From NCBI GenBank assembly GCA_954871525.1, contig OX940872.1, positions 23,221,746 to 23,285,745 on the forward strand: a stretch of DNA of 64,000 nt. Direction: 5' to 3'. Numbering within the stretch: position 1 is the first letter of the stretch; each line of letters starts with the position of its first letter. This DNA is from Parietaria judaica. Lineage: Eukaryota > Streptophyta > Magnoliopsida > Rosales > Urticaceae. The position numbers and the translations under genes were made by a program. Positions 53,701 to 64,000 of the stretch are shown here, in pieces. The notes under the pieces are model-generated. The model was not told where the DNA came from. It was given only the letters and a program-made list of their open reading frames with translations, and did not search any database.

Positions 53701-55082
53701 AAATGATCCCCAAGAACATTTCCAAATTCTACCTCCGGCTCGTGGCGCCACGCTTGGTACGACATGGTCGGGGTCGATCTCTCCATCATGCTTTGCCATT
53801 CGATTTCTCCGTCTCGGTCATCGAGGAAATGCAGAAGATGCTCTAGATCACTCTCTGTCACAAGCTCCTGCTCTCCCGCAATGGAAATATTCCCAGGGCT
53901 GCAAAAAGGCGTAGCTGTTACAATGCCATTTCTGCTGAAAAAGCATTCTCAGAGATCATAAATAAATTTGACCATGTTTCATAAAAACATTCTCAGCGAT
54001 CATACAAAAGGCATACACGCATTCCGTTTAATTTTAGCTGTAGAATTCAATGAAAACGAATAAGAGAAACTTGGTAATTTCAACTTGTAGAGAATGCATA
54101 TCATAATCAACAATTTTTTAGACTAATCTTCGAACCGGACTATGCCATTACAATTCAGTATGTCATTATATCGATTGCAATTAGCGATGGCTGGCGAATG
54201 GAAAATGGCCATCCCCGGAAACCATTCCCAAACTGTTCATGGATCCGTGGAATCCACGGATCGAGGATGATCCACGGCAATCTGCATTTGCCGTAGATCA
54301 AGAGACACCGATATCCCGCGTGATGCCACGCCAGTCCCGTTCTCTCTGTCATACATTCTCTAAAATCCACAACCTAAATTCGACAAATAATCAATGCATT
54401 TCCCAAACAGATACGTTATTCCATTATCCAATACACCCCTCCAAGGAAATCCTAATCTTCATGGAAAATTTCCCTTAAACAGCTTCGCATATCCTAATTT
54501 CTAGCTACATTCAGCAAAATTCCATTTCAAATCGGAAAAAGTTCGATTTATACTGTCGCAGAATAATTGCTTAACCACAATAGAACAGGAAAACTCCATT
54601 TTCTTAATCATCAAGTAATCCAAAACCCATGTAATCATTCAACCACATCGCGTAACCTAATTCCATCAAGTCAACCATAAAAGCGAGAGAGAACAGAAAA
54701 TGTCAAACCTAACGGCACCGCCGCCGCTCTCCGCCGGAGCCTTGACCGCCTCCTCCGCGGCCGCCGATTCCGGCGACGCCTTCTCCTTGCTCCTGGAATC
54801 GGACCACATCTTGCGGCAGAGGGAGAACGCCGAGAGCGCCGAGAGCGCGAGCCAGAGCCGCCGCGCGCCGAAGCCCGGCGGCGCCGTCAGGAGGTAGCGG
54901 AGCTTGCTGCGGAGGCCGAGGAAGACGAGCCCCGTCCACCGGGGCCGCCACGACCAGCCGATCACGAGGCCGATCATCACGGCGAGCCAAATCGGGACCG
55001 CGCAGAGCAAAATGTCGACGAATGTTTCGGTGATCGAAGGCCGCTTGAGAAACTCCACGAGATCGAAGAGCACCTCTTCCAT
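50737..55082 (-). CDS. START-domain lipid-binding membrane protein
   Basis: Six exons on the minus strand: 54709-55082, 53733-53898, 53474-53650, 52833-52916, 52672-52753 and 50737-51161 (TAG). They give 435 residues. Residues 22-45 form a transmembrane helix (VDILLCAVPIWLAVMIGLVI) followed by WSWRPRW. After a low-complexity linker the START domain runs from about 140: MMERSTPTMSYQAWRHEPE, VFEDATPELVRDFFWDDEFR, FPFFCSDREYIIGRKIWEAG and HYEDMGIPKDVAKLGVRHGM. The C-terminus has a second hydrophobic segment (WIVLGGTVALACGLHSGV) at about 400-428. START domains bind a single lipid or sterol; ligand unknown here. Arabidopsis At3g23080, At4g14500 and At5g54170 are recalled relatives. Exon 2 has an alternative in-frame acceptor 33 bp upstream. 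The last intron (1.5 kb) is duplicated at 44.9-45.5 kb. Confidence 0.92.
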
Positions 55083-55210
55083 TGGAGAAGATCGGAAGAG
55101 ATTTTCCGAGAAAATGGATTATTTTCTCGGGAAAATGGGCAGGAAAATGGAGCTACATGAATGGAGCGTTTTCGAAGAAGATCCAAAGAGGAGAGAGAAC
55201 GTGAAGGAAA

Positions 55211-55253
55211 GTATTTATAGGGGTTTTGTTTCTGACGAAAGGAAGCTCACGTG
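55211..55253 (-). promoter_or_regulatory. START-gene promoter: TATA and G-box
   Basis: CTATAAATAC on the minus strand at 55220-55211, about 130 bp before the ATG. A palindromic CACGTG at 55248-55253 lies about 30 bp further upstream. Confidence 0.6.
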
Positions 55254-55532
55254 GAAATTAATTTAATTTTATATTTAATTTTATCCTATTTTGAAGGGTT
55301 TTGATTGGCTGAAGAGTAAAGTGAAGATTAGGAGTTAAATGAGGAGATAAAATGGGGATTTTGGATGTCGTTTAGCTGTTGATGATAATGGCCGGCTAGA
55401 GATTAGAAGGGCTTTTTGGTCATTTTAGCTAGGTTGGACTGGTTGTTGGTGGCCCAAAAGAAGCCTTTGGCCCAACAAGCCCAAGCTCATATATGTATAT
55501 AATATATAGGCAAATTTGGTATTTATAATTTA

Positions 55533-56067
55533 GGGTTAATTGCGGAAAAAATACCCAAAGTTTGGTCAAAGAATCTCTCGGGTACCCAAAGTCAAAAAAT
55601 GGTGGCAAAAGTAACCAAAGTATGTTTTGGGGCGTTGACTTGTTTTTCCGTCCATCTACTAACAGTGCCGTCCACGTGGTTGTTAGCCTCTTTCCACGTG
55701 GCACGCCATGTTGTCCTTTTATGAGGGGGAATGTGATGGGTTCGAGTCCTACCAAAGCTACAATATTTTAACGTTTATTAGATGACGTCAACAAGCAAAA
55801 AAATATAAAAAATTGTTTATCACGGCATAAATACCCAAACTTTGATTTTATTACGACATAAATACCCAAAGCTTGGATAACGTGGCAGTCAACGACCATG
55901 TTGGAAAGAGGCTAATTGCCACGTGGACGGCACCGTTAGTGGATGAACGGAAAAAACGGGTTAACGCCCCCAAAACATACTTTGGGTACTTTTGCCACTA
56001 TTTTTCAACTTTGAGTACCTGAGAGGTTCTTTGACCAAACTTTAGGTACTTTTGCCGCCATTAACCC
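55533..56067. mobile_element. Mutator-type foldback element (535 bp) with perfect 9-bp duplication
   Basis: The ends are GGGTTAATTGCGG and CCGCCATTAACCC, and both arms carry matching inverted blocks (accgttagtggatgaacgg, acgtggacggcac, cttttgccnc). Flanks are TATAATTTA on both sides (55524-55532, 56068-56076), identical over 9 bp. It is non-coding. It lies about 280 bp upstream of the START-gene TATA box. Confidence 0.9.
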
Positions 56068-56679
56068 TATAATTTATACCATTTAATTTAAAAATAGCCA
56101 GAGCCAGACTATATTTGGTAAGTGTAATTTGATAATACTATCTTATATATTTATATTTAAAAAAAATTAATATAATCACAGATTTATAATTCTTGAAATT
56201 GACTATTTGTACATAAGGGTTTTTGGAAAATAAATGGTATAATTTTTCAAAAATAAATTAGATGATATGTATAAAAATGCTATAAAATTGTAAATAAGGA
56301 ACAGTTTTGGATTTTGTAACTTAAAATAATAGGATGTATAAATAAACTAAGGTAATATATATTTTATTTTATTTTATTTTTACAAAAATTGGCAAATGGA
56401 TGGTACGTATATGAATATAGTGATGGAGCCAACCAGCCTTTTGATCTTAGTATAGGCAAAGACGGTCGGGACCTAAAGTCACGGTTTGTTATTAGCGACT
56501 GAACATGTTCGGCGATAGCAAGACTTGGAGCGTGAAGACGGAGCGAGTCATCTTCGAAAGTCTTGAAGTTTTGGGGCCGAGCGAGCCTAGTCATCCTTTG
56601 CCTTATACCTAAGTCCGTCTATGCCCAACGAAGCATGAATAAACCACCATGCTTATAACTCGCATTCTTTTATAAGTAT
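56068..56679. other. Intergenic spacer
   Basis: AT-rich on the left; a GC-richer part at about 56400-56640 has a 76-codon minus-strand frame with no recognisable family. No feature is supported. Confidence 0.45.
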
Positions 56680-57299
56680 AGTAGAACCTCTATAAAATAA
56701 TACTCAATAAATTAATAGCCGCGATTAAATAATATTTTTGTCTGGTCCCGACTCGGGCCTAACTAGCTATATTAATAATTCGCTAAATTTATAAGATAAT
56801 AAGTTTTTTAGAAAGTATATAGGTCCCAAGTGATAACATAAATTAATAACTCAATATAAAAAATTATATAAATCACTATAAATAACATAAATAACTATGA
56901 AACACATTAAATAAAAAGATATCATTACATAACTAATCTTGTAGTCTTCTTAAAATATGATTCTATAGTAATTTGTTTCTTCTTAGAATTGATGTCTTCT
57001 TGAAGTTCATCTCTAAGCTTCTAAAGAGCATTAAGAAGGTCGGGTGTCATATTCTCATGTTGAAGCAAAAACTGTTGAGAGTGATCGCCGCTACAATTGC
57101 ATACTTTAATATTCTCGATATAATAAATTGAAATAATTTTTTGTTAGTAAAGATGTTTATATAATTATACCTGATTAATAATTTTTTTCTTTCATTAATG
57201 TATAAATTAATAAATTATTAAATTATATGTTAATTAATAATCCGATAAAATAATATTTTTTGGCGGTCCCAATAGTATTAATTTATATAGGTTCTAGTG
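56680..57299. mobile_element. Emigrant/pogo-type element (620 bp)
   Basis: The left end TAGTAGAACCTCTATAAAAT and right end (reverse complement CACTAGAACCTATATAAATT) match the element at 40458. TA is present on both sides (56678-56679, 57300-57301). The interior has a short GC-richer patch (about 56940-57090) that could be a remnant of transposase but gives no readable motif. Confidence 0.65.
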
Positions 57300-57489
57300 T
57301 ATTTCTTTTGCACTATGTATTTTTTCCTCTTTATCGTTCTTTTAGTATATGCTAAACTTGAAAATGACATTAATTTCTTCATCAACAAAACACGTCTATC
57401 TTAATATATTGTTTAAACTTTAAAGTAGTGGTTTTAGTCTTAAAGTAAAATACAAATTACCATTAATGTGGACAATGGTTTATACTATG

Positions 57490-58260
57490 TGTCACAGGGT
57501 TAAGCTTGTAGCGGAAATAGCTTACCCGTGACGGCCTGAGTTCACCAAGAACACGGCAACCTAGAGACGATGTCCCCGTACCCAGCACACGAACTCACAC
57601 AGCCTATATTAATCTGCAAGCGTTTACAACATTCGTGAGCAGAACATCTCTCTTGCATCACTAAGGTTTACATCGAGTAATATAAAGACAAGCAAGTAAG
57701 GAAATGGCGGTTTACAACCCAAACCGCCAAGGACACGTATACAGTGCAGATCTGTCCACCAGGTGCGCATCCAACCGTCCAGCCCTGCCAATCCGTGCAC
57801 ACTCTAACCGCTAGGACGACGGTTATCCTTGGTCATGGGACACGCGGCTCGCCTACACTAGCGCGCTGCTTGACAGCGGTTATTCCCCACACGAAGACGC
57901 ATGGCACGCGCACATTACATACGCGAGGCTCCCCAGCGGTTAACTCAACTGCTGCCCATACCTGCACGTGGCGCTTTGAGAGGGACTGGACACGTGGTGC
58001 GCGTGCGCTACTTTGGAGGCTGGTTCTGTTAAGCTTGCCACTAGTCCCACCTAACTGACCGAGTCCACTCCAGCTGCCTTGCATGTTTCCCTTGGCACGC
58101 TGCCTGTTTTTCCCGAGTAACTTGCCTTGTCCCGTGCGCCCAGCTCGCACACCCTTGCTCGATCCTTGAAACCTTAACCCTTGGTACGCCCCCTCGTACC
58201 ACACGGCTCGCTATACATTGTTACCGTGCTATGTTAGGCCCTAGAAATTAGGGGCTAACA
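57490..58260 (-). repeat. 3' LTR of the TR-GAG element
   Basis: 771 bp, TG...CA termini. It has about 110 bp (around 58080-58190) that the other LTR lacks, while the other LTR has about 50 bp near 60125-60175 not found here; elsewhere they differ at scattered positions. Confidence 0.88.
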
Positions 58261-58380
58261 AACCTGCCACACCTAAAGAGACCGACGCCCTCGTCGGACA
58301 AAATCGAGGCCCACTGTTGCCTCCGATATTTTTGTGCTTCCTAAGCACGCCTTAAATTTGGGCCTCTGCCCAAATAGCAA

Positions 58381-58620
58381 CCAACTTCCCTTGAAGTTAG
58401 TTTCCCGTTTGCAGCCCCGGTTGCCACCCGTGCTGCCCCATGCTTCAAACTTGGGCTCCTCCCAAATAGTGACCAACTTCCCCCGAAGTTAGTTCCCATT
58501 TGCAGTCACGACCACCACTCGTGCTTCCCTAAACCTACAACTTGGACCCCCGCCCAAACACCAACCAACTTCCCCCGAAGTCAGTTTCCCGCTTGCAGCC
58601 ACGATTCCTACTCGTGCTGC
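58381..58620 (-). repeat. 92-bp tandem repeat in the TR-GAG element
   Basis: Three units with ccaacttcccccgaagttag, gcagccacg and ctcgtgctgcc start at 58381, 58473 and 58565. Read on the minus strand in one frame each gives a CKRETNF-GSW core, but 92 is not a multiple of three, so it is not a protein repeat. Confidence 0.7.
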
Positions 58621-58637
58621 CAAACGCCCTTGCTCGT

Positions 58638-59972
58638 CTAGGATGATGCGGAGGCGCCACCCTTGGTACCAAGGTCTGATTTTTTGAAGGAGCCAAACGT
58701 GATACTTTGGGCGCCACCACCACGTGCTGGGTTCTTTTTCTCCGGCTCTCCTTGCTTTCCTGAACCTTCGACGCGCGGGGTGGAGTTGCTAAACTTCTTG
58801 TCAATCACTTGCATTGCTCCGACCCGCACCGTCGGTCCGCCATCATCGCTAGTATCCGAGTCGTGGCTTTCCCCCGCCATTATGGCATTGAGTCTCTCGC
58901 GTCTCGGGAAATCTCGGGCTTAGTGAGGACCTGCACACAGAAAAGAGTCACTTTTCTTACGGCCTTGGTCAGAGCTCTCAGAGCCCTTGTTCACCCACTT
59001 GTGCCTTGATTCTTCCTCCGCGTGATCGCCCCATTTTTGGCGCGGCTCCAAGCCACGCTGCTCACTTGCACCGAAGGATTTATTGCCTCCTCGGTACTTG
59101 TCTTTCCTCGCATCCATCCCCGCACGGTTTTCCGTCATTGGCCTCCCATCGTTGAAATCGATCAGGCCATCCGCAGCCGCCATGGCAGTGGGCAGATCCT
59201 TCACTCCTTGGCGCCTCAGCTCTGTTTGCGCCCAAGGTTCCAAAACAGACATAAAATTAAAGAGCTTGTCCACCGCGGACATGTATTTGATGTCTAGCAG
59301 CAAGGAACTGTACTCCTTGACGTACTCCCGCACGGTTCCGTGATGCTTGAGTTTCTTGAGTGACTCCCTTGCCACCCACGCGGAATTTTGCGGTAGGAAC
59401 TGATTCAATTCTTTCTTGAGACTCGCCCACGTCTCGATCCGGGGCCTCCTCGCACTTGCATCATCCTCCATTCGGGTGCGCCACCACATCTTGGCATCTC
59501 CGTTGAGGAACATGCTTGTGAAGGTGACATGTTCCGCCAGGGGGACATGGACCGCTTTGAAGTAATTTTCCATATCCCATAGGAAATTCTCCAATTCTTT
59601 CGCGTCTCTGGCCCCGTTGAATGGCTTTGGCTCAGGCACCTTGATCCTTGACGCAGAAGCACCCTCGGAGGGCGTTAGAGTCACGGTTGTGCTCAACGCC
59701 TTCTTGAGCAAGTTGACTTCCATCTCGAGAGCGCTAAAGTTTTCTTCCGCCTTCACAAGGAAGCGGTTGAAATCTTCAGCCATCTTGACGAATTTGGTCC
59801 CCATCTCCAGCGCCGCCTCCGTTTGGGCAGTCTTCAATTCCTTGAGCAGTCCCTCGTGCCGCTGCCCAAGGACCGCAAAACTAACAACATCCTCGTCGGC
59901 TTGAGTGCCACACATCTCTTCAATCCGATCCACACGTTCATGGAAATCATTCATCGTGGAACGAGTTTGCAT
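58638..59972 (-). pseudogene. Retrotransposon gag with internal stop
   Basis: The frame starts at ATG 59972 (MQTRSTMNDF) and runs to 58638, with one in-frame TAA at 58922-58920. It contains a coiled segment (ALEMEVNLLKKAL), then the retrotrans_gag core: KPFNGARDAKELENFLWDME, FLNGDAKMWWRTR and LKKLKHHGTVREYVKEYSSL. A CCHC knuckle would be expected at SFLCAGPH followed by the stop and ARDFP; two of its cysteines are replaced (S and F). The protein is therefore cut just before the knuckle. The 353 residues before the stop could still be made; nucleic-acid binding is probably lost. Confidence 0.85.
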
Positions 59973-60013
59973 GCAGCACAAAAGATCTCCCCTCCAATGC
60001 TCTGATACCAATT

Positions 60014-60722
60014 TGTCACAGGGTTAAGCTTGTAGCGGAAATAGCTTACCCGCGATGGCCCGAGTTCACCAAGAACACGGCAACCTAGAGACGATGTCCC
60101 CGTACCCAGCACATGAACTCACACAAGTGTTTACGGGCCCTTGCCCAACCAAACTAATACAACACTATATTAATCTGGAAGTGTTTACAACATTCGTGAG
60201 CAGAACATATCTCTTGCATCCCTAAGGTTTACATCGAGTAATATAAAGACAAGAAAGTAAGGAAATGGCAGTTTACAACCCAAACCGCCAAGGACACGTG
60301 TACAATGCAGATCTGTCCACCAGGTGCGCATCCAACCGTCCAACCCTGCCAATCTGTGCACACTCTAACCGCTAGGACGACGGTTATCCTTGATCATGGG
60401 ATACGCGGCACGCCCACACTAGCGCGCTGCTTGACAGCGGTTATTCCCCACACGAAGACGCATGGCACGCGCACATTACATACGCGAGGCTCCCCAGCGG
60501 TTAACTCAACTGCCACCCATACCTGCATGTGGCGCTTTGAGAGGGACTGGACACGTGGTGCGCGCGCTGCTTTGAAGGCTGGTTCTGTTAAGCTTGCCAC
60601 TAGTCCCACCTAACTGACCGAGTCCACTCCAGCTGCCTTGCCTGGTACGCCCCCCTCGTACCGCACGGCTCGCTATACATTGTTACCGTGCTATGTTAGG
60701 CCCTAGAAATTAGGGGCTAACA
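60014..60722 (-). repeat. 5' LTR of the TR-GAG element
   Basis: 709 bp, TG...CA termini, adjacent to the PBS. It differs from the 3' LTR by the indels noted there, so insertion is not very recent. Confidence 0.88.
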
Positions 60723-61853
60723 CTAGGCTATACCATTGATAAATCCTTGGTATAAACTATAAATAAATAAATTTTGGGCTTTAAATTTGCGAGTTTGATC
60801 AAACATTTTATGTGATTGTGAAATTGAGCATTATCATTGCAAAGCATGTCTTGTAAGAATATTTTCATTAACTGAGATAATAATGAGAATATGTTTTTCC
60901 CATAAATATGAAATAAAAGTAGAGAACCAAAGTTTATAATGAGAATAAATTTTTTTTTTCATAAATATGAAATATAAGTATAATTGACCAAAGCTTATGA
61001 TCGTGGGATTGTGATCTCTGCTCCGTTGACACTAACGGTGGCCGTACTAAATACCATGTGTTGATGCCGTTTTTTGGATCAAACACTGTTGTGGCCCAAG
61101 TTGTGGATTTGGGCCTGGCCCAATGTCGTTTGCTGACGTGGCGGGCTTTTTGTAGACTTCTGCGTGGGCCTTGGTTGGCCTTTGTTACGGGGATGACAGA
61201 TTTGCTGTCTGTAGTGGCTTTTGCTGTCAATGATAGTTCCCTCTGACCCCCGTTGACTTTGGGATGATTGCCATTCTGTCGTCGGAGTGAGTTTTTAATT
61301 GGCCGATTCGGGGACTCTGAGTGGGTATCACTGGACTTTTCTTGGAACGAAGGTCTCGTGGCCGTTCAGGGTCCGAAGCGATCGGGGTGGCTCGCTACCT
61401 GTTACCGCAGAGTCTGGAGATGGCCAGGCCGGGTTTTATACAGGACCTGTTACCGCAGAGCCTGGAATTGACCAGGCTGGGTTTTGTACAGGACCTGTTA
61501 CCACTGAACCTGGGCATGTCCAGACCGGGTTTTGTACAGGTTCGGAGTCCACGCGGATCGGGGATACCAGTGAACGGGGGAGTGCATTCGTCCAATATAT
61601 GGGTCCAGAGATCCCTCTCAGGGTGATCCCTCGGTCGTCCGGATCTTAGAGGGAATTTCTCAGACCTGACCCTACGACCTGAATAGTGGGCCCCGTCACT
61701 TGTCCCCAGACTATCCCAACAGTCGTATGATAGACTGGAGATAGGCCGGACACAATGTGGAACGGAGCCTATCAGGCGGGTCGGGACCTTATGAAAATTC
61801 GTCCAGGGCTTCCGCTTTTATGAACTGTCTCACTTCTCTGAGCCTGAAAAATG
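60723..61853. other. Transition into a GC-rich repeat region
   Basis: The first 300 bp is AT-rich, with a small local duplication (cataaatatgaaatanaagta) at about 60901 and 60961. From about 61030 the sequence is GC-rich and without a recognisable protein, probably part of a large LTR element extending right. Confidence 0.4.
61398..61541 (+). repeat. Three 48-bp tandem units
   Basis: Units start at 61398, 61446 and 61494, each cctgttaccgcagagcctgg then a variable dozen bases and gggttttgtacagga. The length is a multiple of three and no stop occurs, so frames across it look repetitive (LLPQSLE..., VTAEPG...), but coding is unproven. Confidence 0.85.
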
Positions 61854-62880
61854 TAACACCCGTGGTCAAGGGAAACAGGGGGGGGGGGGGGGGTACCCCC
61901 TGATTCACCTCCGACGCTCAACATTAGTATAATATTTGAGGGGCGGCGAGTATATCGGGGGTAGAGAGAGAGAGAGAGAGAGAACTCGAGTCGAGAGAGT
62001 TTGAATGAGTTACCGTTTTAACTTAACTGAGCTTCTATTTATAATAGGGTCCAGGGGCCCGATCGCAGTAAAATATTGTCCAGGGGGGGTCCCGGACAGT
62101 TTTATAATTGCATTTCAGTCCCTGGAAAAGATGGTCCGATCCCAGCCGTCCGCGCGAGATCGGACGGCCACCAAGCCCCCGAGGGAGGCCCGCCTTGTGT
62201 GAGACCGATGGGCAGGGTTAATCCCTGCCCTACACGTGGCCGCGGGGGCCCACCCCAGCAAGTGGGCAGGCGCTGCTTCCCGCGCGCCCTCATCAGGCCC
62301 ATCAGGGCCCTTCACTCGTCCTGCACGAGGACCGAGGCCCGCGCAGGTGTGGGATCACGCCATTTGGCGTGATCGTGTGTGTGCTGCCCCCAAGTGAGGG
62401 CTGAGGAGACCCCGGGTGGGGCCCGCGGGCTGGTGGCGGCGCAGGAGGCCGCCACGTGGCGTGGCCCTGACAGCCGCCGCCCCTGTGGGTCCCGCGGGTG
62501 TTTCCTCGGCCGTTTTCGCTTCCGAGCGCGTCCCGTGTCCATTTTTCCCAAATTTTATGTCGTTTTTGGGGTTTTTCATATTTTTGCGAACACCGGGACA
62601 CTTCGTTTTTTGAAAACGGGCCTCCGGAGGGAGTTTTGGGTTTTGAAATTGATTAATTTGATTAATAAAGATTTAATCAAATGTGTAATTAATTAACGGA
62701 AATTATGTTAATAATTCCCGTTTAATTAATTTATTTCGTAAAATCAATTCCGAGAATTACCCATAACATTAACCCCCCAGTTTTACGGAAGTTCGTGATT
62801 TCCGTGAAACTTCTATAAATTCGAGGTGGGCCCTTTCATTTTCTCATTTCCGAGGCGAGACGAGATCTGCGGTTTTACTT
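61854..62880 (+). mobile_element. GC-rich LTR/leader-like region of a large retroelement
   Basis: Starts near TGTAACACCCGTGGTC. Contains a G-tract of 16 (61878-61893), an (AG)10 run (61963-61982) and a palindromic AT-rich block at about 62685-62740 (acggaaattatgttaataat, then tcccgtttaattaa). CTTCTATAAATTCGAGG at about 62809 is a good TATA site for the open frame downstream. LTR boundaries and PBS are not identified. Confidence 0.45.
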
Positions 62881-62992
62881 GAAGTAAGTCTTTCAGACCC
62901 GAGTAACTTTTTATTTTGTTACCCTTTTCACGCACCGTTTTTTCCGGAGTGTTGCGCTTTTAGTGGTCTTTGTCGCAGCTCGGTCTTTATAA

Positions 62993-64000
62993 CATGCCCT
63001 TCGGATCGATTTTTGTAAAAATCGAGTGGAAGTCGAGTTGGTTCGGGAAAAAAACGTCTTCGAAAATTGGGCCCGGTGGTCTTTTCCCGCCGATGTCCGC
63101 CTCCCCGAGGTCCGGGGAGGTGGCGTGACTTGGTCCGTGGTGGGGTCACCCTCCGGGAGGGTGGCCAGTGGTCGCGGTGCCGAGGTTCCCTCTTCGGGAG
63201 CCGTCGGTCCCGCCGGGCTCCTTGTGGGCCCAAACTTTTTCAGTTTGGGTTCGGGGCAGGTTTCCGTTAGTGAGGGCGCGTTGATTCTGTTCCCTCCTTT
63301 TTCAGGTGGGGTCCGCGCCTTAATTCTTGGCCCGGGTGCGGGATTAGAATTTTCAGCTCCGGAAATATCCCGGGACTTTTCAGTTCCCGGGTGGGCCCGG
63401 CCTTCGGCGCCAGCCTCTTCGGCTGGCGTTGGCGGGCCATCTTCTTCCCCTCTCGGCGGGGTTCCGAGAGGGCATTCTTCGTTGCTGTCTCCGGCGGCGG
63501 AGCCAGATACCCGTTTGGTTGGTGCAGGTACCCGTCCTATGGCCATTGGCGCGGGCGGATCGCGTTATAGAGCCGTCATAGCAGGCGGGTCATGTCCGAT
63601 TTTTCATCGGAATGTGGGGAGGCGGGTTGATCCTGATCAGGAGGCTCCCACCCGGTTTTGGTTTGACCCGCCTTTGGATTGTTCGGATATCGATGTTCCG
63701 AGCGTCGTTTCCCCCGATGATCTGGCGGAATTCTATCGGGATGAGGAGCTGGTCCCTGTCGAGGGCGTTTGTGCGCCGTCGGAGGGTTCATTGCCCAGCT
63801 GTCCTCCCGACGGGATGGTGGCGGTGCCTTTGGAGAGCATTCGCCTTGGATTTTCCCTCCCAATCCCTCCATTGCTGGAGGAGATTTTGGTCCGCACCGG
63901 CTTGCATCCGATCCAGCTAGGCCCGGATGCTTGTCGGTATATCGCCGGGTGTTACTCGATGTGGCGGGAGGAACGTGGTCGCGCCCTTTCGGCTGACCAA
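62993..64000 (+). CDS. Gag-like retrotransposon open frame, running off the right edge
   Basis: One frame is open from 62993 to the window end (336 codons, preceded by TAA at 62990). The first ATG is at 63539 (MAIGAGGSRYRAVIAGG). Downstream, VVSPDDLAEFYRDEELVPVE and VPLESIRLGFSLPIPPLLEE then GLHPIQLGPDACRYIAGCYS resemble the plant putative gypsy-type gag/transposase_28 region (PF04195). The part before 63539 is proline-, glycine- and serine-rich and could start from an upstream exon: AAGTAAGT at about 62882 and TTTTTCAG|G ending at 63305 would make a leader intron. No RT or integrase is in view. The family assignment is by resemblance. Confidence 0.55.

Larger units (their letters stand above)
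57490..60722 (-). mobile_element. Non-autonomous gag-only LTR retrotransposon (TR-GAG type)
   Basis: Two direct LTRs, 57490-58260 and 60014-60722, both start TGTCACAGGG and end GGGGCTAACA on the plus strand. The PBS at 60010-59999 reads TGGTATCAGAGC on the minus strand (initiator tRNA-Met type), fixing transcription to minus. Flanks are CTATG and CTAGG, 4 of 5 identical. Only a gag-like frame lies between the LTRs; no protease, RT, RNase H or integrase is seen. The size, 3.2 kb, fits the TR-GAG class. Confidence 0.88.

Noticed and set aside
58535..58804. 89-codon minus-strand frame in the TR-GAG element
   Set aside because: It overlaps the gag tail in another frame and is generated by the 92-bp tandem units.
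62911..63546. 211-codon minus-strand frame
   Set aside because: It mirrors the plus-strand gag-like frame in GC-rich sequence, has low-complexity P/A/E/T composition and no recognisable domain.

Overview
This is a nuclear segment from a flowering plant, most likely a eudicot. It is AT-rich, its genes are split by GT-AG introns, and plant transposons fill most of the space between them. I cannot name the species. I assembled six protein-coding loci by hand from splice sites, reading-phase continuity and family motifs; each CDS keeps frame across all junctions.

Layout. 0.2-2.4 kb (+): 3' half of a CRM-domain chloroplast splicing factor (CFM3-like). 3.6-5.7 kb (+): bHLH transcription factor (bHLH92-like). 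6.6-8.8 kb: two Mutator-type foldback elements with near-perfect 9-bp target duplications. 12.4-14.0 kb (-): cytosolic ribosomal protein uS19 (RPS15). 16.0-21.9 kb (-): membrane-anchored P-loop protein with a zeta-toxin-type kinase fold. 24.4-28.2 kb: LTR retrotransposon remnants, one carrying a hAT element in its TATA box. 30.2-31.4 kb: hAT element. 31.6-32.0 kb: GC-rich minisatellite. 32.3-39.2 kb (-): TZP-like PLUS3 protein with a long 5' leader. 43.1-51.8 kb: a segmental duplication built from the 3' end of the next gene, containing a pseudo-exon, a second hAT copy, a 100-bp minisatellite and an unclassified insertion. 50.7-55.1 kb (-): START-domain membrane protein. 55.5-57.3 kb: a foldback Mutator element and a pogo-like MITE. 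57.5-60.7 kb: a gag-only LTR retrotransposon (TR-GAG type). 61-64 kb: GC-rich sequence leading into a gag-like open frame that runs off the window.

The host genes form no pathway: plastid RNA splicing, transcription, translation, a putative nucleotide-binding kinase, light/growth signalling and lipid binding. Their order is informative. From memory of Arabidopsis, TZP, an RPS15 gene and bHLH92 are consecutive (At5g43630-At5g43650), and CFM3A neighbours a START gene (At3g23070-At3g23080). This window mixes both sets, so it looks like a conserved ancestral block inflated by transposons.

I found no clearly new molecular system. The observations most worth checking are the apparent loss of both zinc knuckles from the TZP-like protein, the layered duplication of the START-gene tail with a hairpin at its deletion point, the hAT insertion that duplicated an LTR TATA box, and the family of foldback Mutator elements.
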